Below are positions 59,728 to 64,000 of a stretch of 64,000 bases of DNA, in pieces (within the stretch, counting starts at the first letter, position 1; each line of letters opens with the position of its first letter). Made by a program: the position numbers and the translations under genes. Source of the stretch: Roseovarius atlanticus (lineage in GTDB: Bacteria > Pseudomonadota > Alphaproteobacteria > Rhodobacterales > Rhodobacteraceae); NCBI RefSeq assembly GCF_001441615.1, contig NZ_LAXJ01000025.1, positions 16,488 to 80,487 on the forward strand, given 5' to 3'. Under the pieces are notes generated by a model. The model was not told the origin of the DNA. It was given only the letters and a program-made list of their open reading frames with translations, and did no database searches.

Positions 59728-60906
59728 CTAAGCCACGGTCATCGCCTTTTCACGAATACATCTCGGTCTCAAAATCAGTGCCGTGACAAAGGCGAGCGCC
59801 GCCGTTCCCCAAAACATCGGTTCGGCCCCAAACGCCGATGACGCACGGCCAGCGGCGATAGGCCCCAGTATGTTGCCAAGTCCGGTGATGAACAGCGCTG
59901 CGGTGAAACTCAACGAAGGAAGGTCGGGAAATAGCCGCTCCGACCAGAGCGACAGCACCGCGCTGATCATCATCACGAAGACGCCCTGCAATCCTGCCGA
60001 AACGATTACACCGTCCAAGGACGTAGGCGCCCATGCGATCAGCGCGATCGACAGCGCCGCGCAGACCGACAAACCTCGCAGCAGCCAGGCCAGGCCAATC
60101 ACCGACTTGATCCGTGCCGTCAGAAGACCAAAAAGCCCCAGCGCCCCATAGGCGCAAAAGACGATTGCACCGCTGGCCTCTGACGGCAGCCCGGCCAGCC
60201 CGCCTTGCTCGGCCACACGGTCGGCCGCGAAGGTTACGTAGATTCCGTTGGTCAGGCCGAACGACAACGCGACCAGGTACAATGGAATCGCCGACCACGT
60301 AACCAGGTCGTGCCACTTTCGCGGCGGCGCCTTGCCGGCGGGTTCCACCGTGTCGAACAGCGCCACAAGGTTGGCAAGCGCCGCGCCACCCGCGCCGACA
60401 GCGAAGATCGTCCAGACCACGCGCCACCCAAAGCCCGACACGGCGACCACCAGCGCAAGAACACCGGACAGCAGAACACCTATCGCGGTGCCCGAACTGA
60501 TGGCCGCCAACGCTTCGGGCCGGTCGCGATCATACAGAACGCGTTGTGCGGCGTTGTTGAACGGCGTCCACGAAAAACCGGCGCTGGCGCTGGCAAGCGC
60601 TACACCAACGGCAAGAACGATGGGATCGGGGGCAACAGCGACCATGGCAAGGCCAATCGTTGCGAAAACCATACCGCAGACAACGGGCACGCGCGGCCCC
60701 GCAAGAGCGATCAGCTTGTAGGAACAGAAAAGTCCAATCAGGAATCCGGCAAAGCCAAGACTCGAGATCATCCCCGCAGTACTGGTCGAGATCGAAAAGG
60801 TATCGCGAAATTGCGGCAGGAACAGACCAAAGCCGACCCGCGCAGGCCCGAAGGCGATGGCAGTGGCCGCCGAACCGGCCGAGGCGATGCGTGTCAGCGT
60901 TTGCAA
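59728..60906 (-). CDS. Major facilitator superfamily transporter
   Basis: A 392-residue inner-membrane protein with about twelve hydrophobic segments (SAATAIAFGPARVGFGLFLPQF at the start; VVCGMVFATIGLAMVAVAPDPIVLAVGVAL in parts; IPLYLVALSFGLTNGIYVTF). The start is taken as TTG 60906, five bases behind GGAGGG; the frame upstream of it is polar and unlike a transporter start. No neighbour suggests a substrate. GC content seems slightly lower than in adjacent genes by eye. Confidence 0.82.
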   Translation of the reverse strand: MQTLTRIASAGSAATAIAFGPARVGFGLFLPQFRDTFSISTSTAGMISSLGFAGFLIGLFCSYKLIALAGPRVPVVCGMVFATIGLAMVAVAPDPIVLAVGVALASASAGFSWTPFNNAAQRVLYDRDRPEALAAISSGTAIGVLLSGVLALVVAVSGFGWRVVWTIFAVGAGGAALANLVALFDTVEPAGKAPPRKWHDLVTWSAIPLYLVALSFGLTNGIYVTFAADRVAEQGGLAGLPSEASGAIVFCAYGALGLFGLLTARIKSVIGLAWLLRGLSVCAALSIALIAWAPTSLDGVIVSAGLQGVFVMMISAVLSLWSERLFPDLPSLSFTAALFITGLGNILGPIAAGRASSAFGAEPMFWGTAALAFVTALILRPRCIREKAMTVA

Positions 60907-61151
60907 GCTTGCCCTCCGATCTCTGACCGGAAAACAGATGAGGCCGGTTTTTCGTTCCGTTCCCTTGGCGGTGCGCCAACACGGCAAAGAGAGGACCTCG
61001 CGCGTCAGCGACCTGCCCGCAGCAGCCTGCAATAGCGGCCAGACCCGTCTGTCCGTGCCACCGCACCGCCAGCGGCCAATCTGCCCAATCCGGTTGAAAC
61101 CCCTGGGTTAAAATGCACATTCAGGGTCAACGACAGGAAAAGGACGATCCC

Positions 61152-62135
61152 ATGCTGCCAGAGACAATGAAAACCGTGGAAATGCGCGAACCCGGCAAAC
61201 CCGAGGTGCTGGAACTGGGCGAACGCCCCGTGCCACAGCCCGCCGCCTCCGAGGTGCTCATCAAGGTCACCGCAACGGGTGTGAACGGCCCCGATCTCGT
61301 TCAGCGCCGCGGGCACTACCCGCCGCCCAAGGGCGCGTCCGACCTTCTGGGGCTCGAAGTCTCTGGCAAGGTCGCGGCGCTCGGTGACAGCGTCTCGGGC
61401 TGGGCCGTGGGCGACGCGATCTGCGGGCTGACCAACGGCGGCGGTTATGCCGAATACGTGGCCGTCGACGCCACCCATTGCCTGCCCATCCCCGCAGGGC
61501 TCGACGAAACCGACGCCGCCGGCCTGTGCGAGACCTATTTCACCGTCTGGTCCAACCTCTTTCTCGACACGCCCCCGGCGCCGCAAGACCTGCTTCTGGT
61601 GCATGGCGGCGCGGGCGGCATCGGCTCCACCGCCATCCAACTGGGCCGTGCATTGGATATGCGCGTTTTCACCACTTGCACCGGCAAGGATGACATCGAC
61701 TACGTGACGCAACTCGGCGCCGAACGCGCCATCGATTTCAAGACCGAGGATTTCGTCCCAATCGTCCGCGAAGCGGGCGGCGCCAACCTGATCCTCGACA
61801 TCATCGGCGGCGATTACGTGGCCCGCAACATCAAGGCCGCCCATGCCGACGCCCGCATCGTGCAACTGGCCTTCAACGGTGGCTCGAAGATGGAGATCGA
61901 CCTGATGCCGGTGATGCTCAAGCGGCTGGTCTATACCGGCTCGACCCTGCGCTCGCGGCCCGACACGTTCAAGACCCGCGTGGCGCAGGATCTGCTGGAA
62001 AAGGTCTGGCCGCTTCTGGCCGAGGGCACGGTCGGCACCTATACCCACAAGGTCTTTCCGTTTGAGGAGGCGACGGCGGCCCACGAGTTGATGGAATCCG
62101 CCACACACCGCGGCAAGATCCTCCTGCGCCCGTAA
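61152..62135 (+). CDS. NAD(P)H quinone oxidoreductase, zinc-free medium-chain type
   Basis: A 327-residue enzyme. MKTVEMREPGKPEVLELGERP opens the family pattern, GVNGPDLVQRRGHYPPPKGASDLLGLEVSG (in parts) is typical of the quinone-oxidoreductase/PIG3 group, and LLLVHGGAGGIGSTAIQLGRAL is the NADPH-binding motif. The catalytic and structural zinc ligands are absent. ATG 61152 follows AAAGGAC. It may belong to general quinone or aldehyde detoxification. Confidence 0.9.
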   Translation: MLPETMKTVEMREPGKPEVLELGERPVPQPAASEVLIKVTATGVNGPDLVQRRGHYPPPKGASDLLGLEVSGKVAALGDSVSGWAVGDAICGLTNGGGYAEYVAVDATHCLPIPAGLDETDAAGLCETYFTVWSNLFLDTPPAPQDLLLVHGGAGGIGSTAIQLGRALDMRVFTTCTGKDDIDYVTQLGAERAIDFKTEDFVPIVREAGGANLILDIIGGDYVARNIKAAHADARIVQLAFNGGSKMEIDLMPVMLKRLVYTGSTLRSRPDTFKTRVAQDLLEKVWPLLAEGTVGTYTHKVFPFEEATAAHELMESATHRGKILLRP

Positions 62136-62160
62136 CCGGCGATCCCGTCCCGGCCACCGG

Positions 62161-62211
62161 GCCAAGACTTTTCGTGAAAAAGTCTTGGCAAAAGTCTTCA
62201 AAAGACTTTTG
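62161..62211. terminator. Two adjacent hairpins between convergent genes
   Basis: GCCAAGACTTTT-CGTGA-AAAAGTCTTGGC is followed at once by CAAAAGTCTT-CAA-AAGACTTTTG. The arms are related, so alternative pairings are possible. They lie just after the quinone oxidoreductase stop and upstream of nothing on that strand, fitting a bidirectional terminator for this gene and the TctC-type gene at 62391. Confidence 0.75.
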
Positions 62212-62390
62212 CACCGCGCGCCCCGTTCATATCGGGCGCCGGACGCCGGCACCGTCGCGATACCGACACAAATACCGACACGATACCGACGCGGTTTGCG
62301 GCGCCCTGCGCCCGTTTACCTTCGAGTCGCAAAAGGGGCGGCGCATTCCCTGCACCGCCCCCGAAACTGTCATGCCGAAACCGGACCGGC

Positions 62391-63374
62391 TTACTCGCCG
62401 GTGATCGCGGTTGCGCCGACCTTTGCGATCAGCTTTTCATGTGCGACCTTCTGGTTCTCGTGGAACGTGGCAAGGTCCTCACCCTTCATCATCGCGTCGC
62501 AGGTCAGGCCGTCGGACTTGCAGTAGGACTGCCATTCCTCGCTGTCGAACAGCTCCTGGAAGAGGTTGGTGTACCATTCCACCGCCTCGGGATCCATGTC
62601 CGGCGGGCCGTTGACCGAGCGCTGCATGTAGTACTCGATCTCCACGCCCAGCTCCTTGGCCGTCGGCACGTCCGGGAAGGCCGGCATCCGCTCGGCGGTG
62701 AACTGCACCAGCGGCTTGGTGTTGCCCGCGCGCCAGAACTCCATCTGCTCGGCAGGGTTGTTCACGGTGCTATCAATTTGATTTCCAACAAGGTTCTTGG
62801 CCACCGTGCCACCGCCCGGGAACGGGATATAGGTCACGTCATAGCCGAACTCGGCTTCCATCATCGCGGTCAGAACGCTGTCTTCCTGGCCCGATCCCGT
62901 GCCGCCGACCTTCCAGTCCAGCCCCGCTTCGGACACCGTCGCGTTGAAGCTCTCGAGGTCGGTGATGTCCTCGCGGTCGGTGTTGACCCACAGCAGGAAC
63001 GTGTCCATCGCCATCAGCGCGATCGGCGTGAACTCGGTCACGTCGACACCCAGATCTTCCTGGATGATCGGCGTGGTGTAGAAGCTGTTCAGCGTCATCA
63101 TCACGACGTGGTTGTCACCCGCCTTGTCCTGCAGATACCGCAGCGCCTCGGCCCCCGATCCACCCGGCTTGTTGATCGGAATGAACGGCCGCGGGCTCAG
63201 GTCCTTCTTCTGAATGAGGCCCTGCAACAGGCGCGCAATCTGATCCGCGCCACCGCCGGTGCCGGCCATGATGATGAACTCGACCGGCTTTTGCGGCTGC
63301 CATTCCGCCAGCGCCGCCGGCGCCGTCAACGCCAGCGCGGACGCGCTTGCAACAAGTAGCTTAAAGGTCTTCAT
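62391..63374 (-). CDS. Tripartite tricarboxylate transporter (TTT) substrate-binding protein, TctC family
   Basis: A 327-residue secreted protein (signal peptide MKTFKLLVASASALALTAPAALA). The mature start WQPQKPVEFIIMAGTGGGADQIARLLQ (in parts) and INKPGGSGAEALRYL are family hallmarks, as is MPAFPDVPTAKELG. No TctA or TctB gene is adjacent in the window; they may lie elsewhere, as TctC orphans are common. ATG 63374 follows GGGAGGAA. Confidence 0.9.
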   Translation of the reverse strand: MKTFKLLVASASALALTAPAALAEWQPQKPVEFIIMAGTGGGADQIARLLQGLIQKKDLSPRPFIPINKPGGSGAEALRYLQDKAGDNHVVMMTLNSFYTTPIIQEDLGVDVTEFTPIALMAMDTFLLWVNTDREDITDLESFNATVSEAGLDWKVGGTGSGQEDSVLTAMMEAEFGYDVTYIPFPGGGTVAKNLVGNQIDSTVNNPAEQMEFWRAGNTKPLVQFTAERMPAFPDVPTAKELGVEIEYYMQRSVNGPPDMDPEAVEWYTNLFQELFDSEEWQSYCKSDGLTCDAMMKGEDLATFHENQKVAHEKLIAKVGATAITGE

Positions 63375-63702
63375 GATATTCCTCCCTAATGGTTTCCGGT
63401 CTTGGCCGGACTTGAGCCGATCCTCCCAATCAGCTATCGCGGTATGCAATGGTATTTTATTGCATACACATACCGTTGCGCGAAACAAAATTGCGCACCA
63501 AGGCACCAAATAGCATGTCCGCGTTCATTGCAAGGATTTCTTCGCCCTGGCAACCCGACTGGCAAGAGCGGCGAAGGAAACAGAGGTCACTTTGAACGTT
63601 TATACTTGATACATCAAATCTTTAAACGTCGAAGCTCAGGTATTACTTCAAGAAATATCTGAAGGGCAGTCCGCATTTTGGCCTGCCCTTCCTGGCGCGG
63701 AC
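63375..63702. promoter_or_regulatory. Non-coding stretch upstream of the TctC-type gene with palindromes
   Basis: This 328-bp AT-richer stretch holds no credible gene. It has GTATGCAAT-N8-ATTGCATAC (63442-63467), a perfect 9-bp inverted repeat likely to be an operator for the TctC-type gene. It also has a nested palindrome ACGTTTA...TTGAT-AC-ATCAA...TAAACGT (63596-63629). Last, GAAGGGCAG...CTGCCCTTC (63661-63691) is a probable terminator for the minus-strand CoA-transferase. Confidence 0.65.
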
Positions 63703-64000
63703 CTACTCCGCCGCGGTTTTCTGCGGGTCGCCGACGGCGCCGCTGTCGAGCACCGCCTGCAGCTCATCGCCCTCGTAGCCCAGCACGTCGCGCAGGATCT
63801 CCACCGTGTGCTCGCCCAGAAGCGGCGAGCGGGTCACGTCCACCGGGCTGTCGCTCAGCTTGATCGGACAGCCCACCGACGCGTATTTGCCGCGCTTGGG
63901 ATGGTCCACATCCACGATCGTGCCGGTGGCGCGCAGCCCCTCGTCCTCGATCAGTTCCTTCGTGGACAGGATCGGTCCCACCGGAATGTTCAGCGGGTTG
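63703..64000 (-). CDS. Class III (CaiB/BaiF) CoA-transferase, C-terminal part (5' end outside window)
   Basis: The last ~99 residues of a family III CoA-transferase are visible; the frame stays open to base 64000. Family words are [57 protein letters not shown] in parts. This fits formyl-CoA transferase/CaiB-like enzymes. With the TctC-type protein downstream it could be part of a carboxylic-acid uptake and activation set. The substrate cannot be read from this fragment. Confidence 0.88.
   Translation of the reverse strand, partial: NPLNIPVGPILSTKELIEDEGLRATGTIVDVDHPKRGKYASVGCPIKLSDSPVDVTRSPLLGEHTVEILRDVLGYEGDELQAVLDSGAVGDPQKTAAE

Noticed and set aside
61005..62252. 415-codon minus-strand frame opposite the quinone oxidoreductase
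   Set aside because: Antisense shadow; composition (Gly/Val/His/Asp) is unlike a real protein.

Overview
The window is GC-rich, gene-dense DNA from an alphaproteobacterium. The gene content points to a marine Rhodobacteraceae (Roseobacter group): an ectoine operon with its own aspartokinase, a lanthanide-type methanol dehydrogenase (xoxF) region with no mxaF, glutathione-linked formaldehyde oxidation, catabolism of the organosulfonate 2,3-dihydroxypropane-1-sulfonate (DHPS), and TRAP and TTT transporters. The genus cannot be fixed from the sequence. No rRNA, tRNA, CRISPR array, phage, integrase or transposase was seen.

Layout. 1-1790: end of an ectoine operon (ectC, aspartokinase) closed by a strong terminator. 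1813-40778: a very large block for PQQ-dependent alcohol oxidation. It holds two SoxYZ-like carriers and a SoxH-like hydrolase, frmA-fghA, a c-type cytochrome, xoxF-xoxG-xoxJ, a Cys-motif rhodanese-like protein, an extraordinary acidic repeat protein, two beta-propellers, an MxaD-like protein, three ABC systems or parts of systems, a PepSY-like mini-protein, a two-component system, pqqABCDE, a second regulatory set (hybrid kinase, FIST protein, LuxR-type regulator), and a MoxR/DUF58/vWA/TPR/BatD-like operon resembling mxaRSACKL. 40915-41564: a small unknown gene and a rhodanese. 41566-48758: a DHPS operon (TRAP transporter, IclR regulator, hpsN, SDR, Zn-dehydrogenase) with a divergent GMC flavoenzyme. 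50631-55612: a BrkB-like membrane protein and a quinone/electrophile-stress set (pirin, hydrolase, ring-cleaving dioxygenase, LysR). 55733-59658: the Anbu proteasome-type operon. 59728-64000: an MFS transporter, a quinone oxidoreductase, a TctC-type binding protein and the end of a class III CoA-transferase.

How it fits together. Methanol or a similar alcohol would be oxidised in the periplasm by XoxF with PQQ made by PqqA-E. Electrons pass to XoxG and the 6544-6936 cytochrome, and formaldehyde is cleared in the cytoplasm by FrmA and FghA. Two regulatory systems, the MoxR/Bat operon (probable maturation or metal loading) and many small secreted proteins of unknown role surround this core. The most interesting material is that unknown periplasmic set: a membrane-anchored polyanionic protein with 22 copies of a 14-residue repeat, a PepSY-like acidic mini-protein, and a four-cysteine mini-domain found both alone and fused to the SoxH-like hydrolase. 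A role in handling lanthanides or redox is inference, not shown by the sequence.
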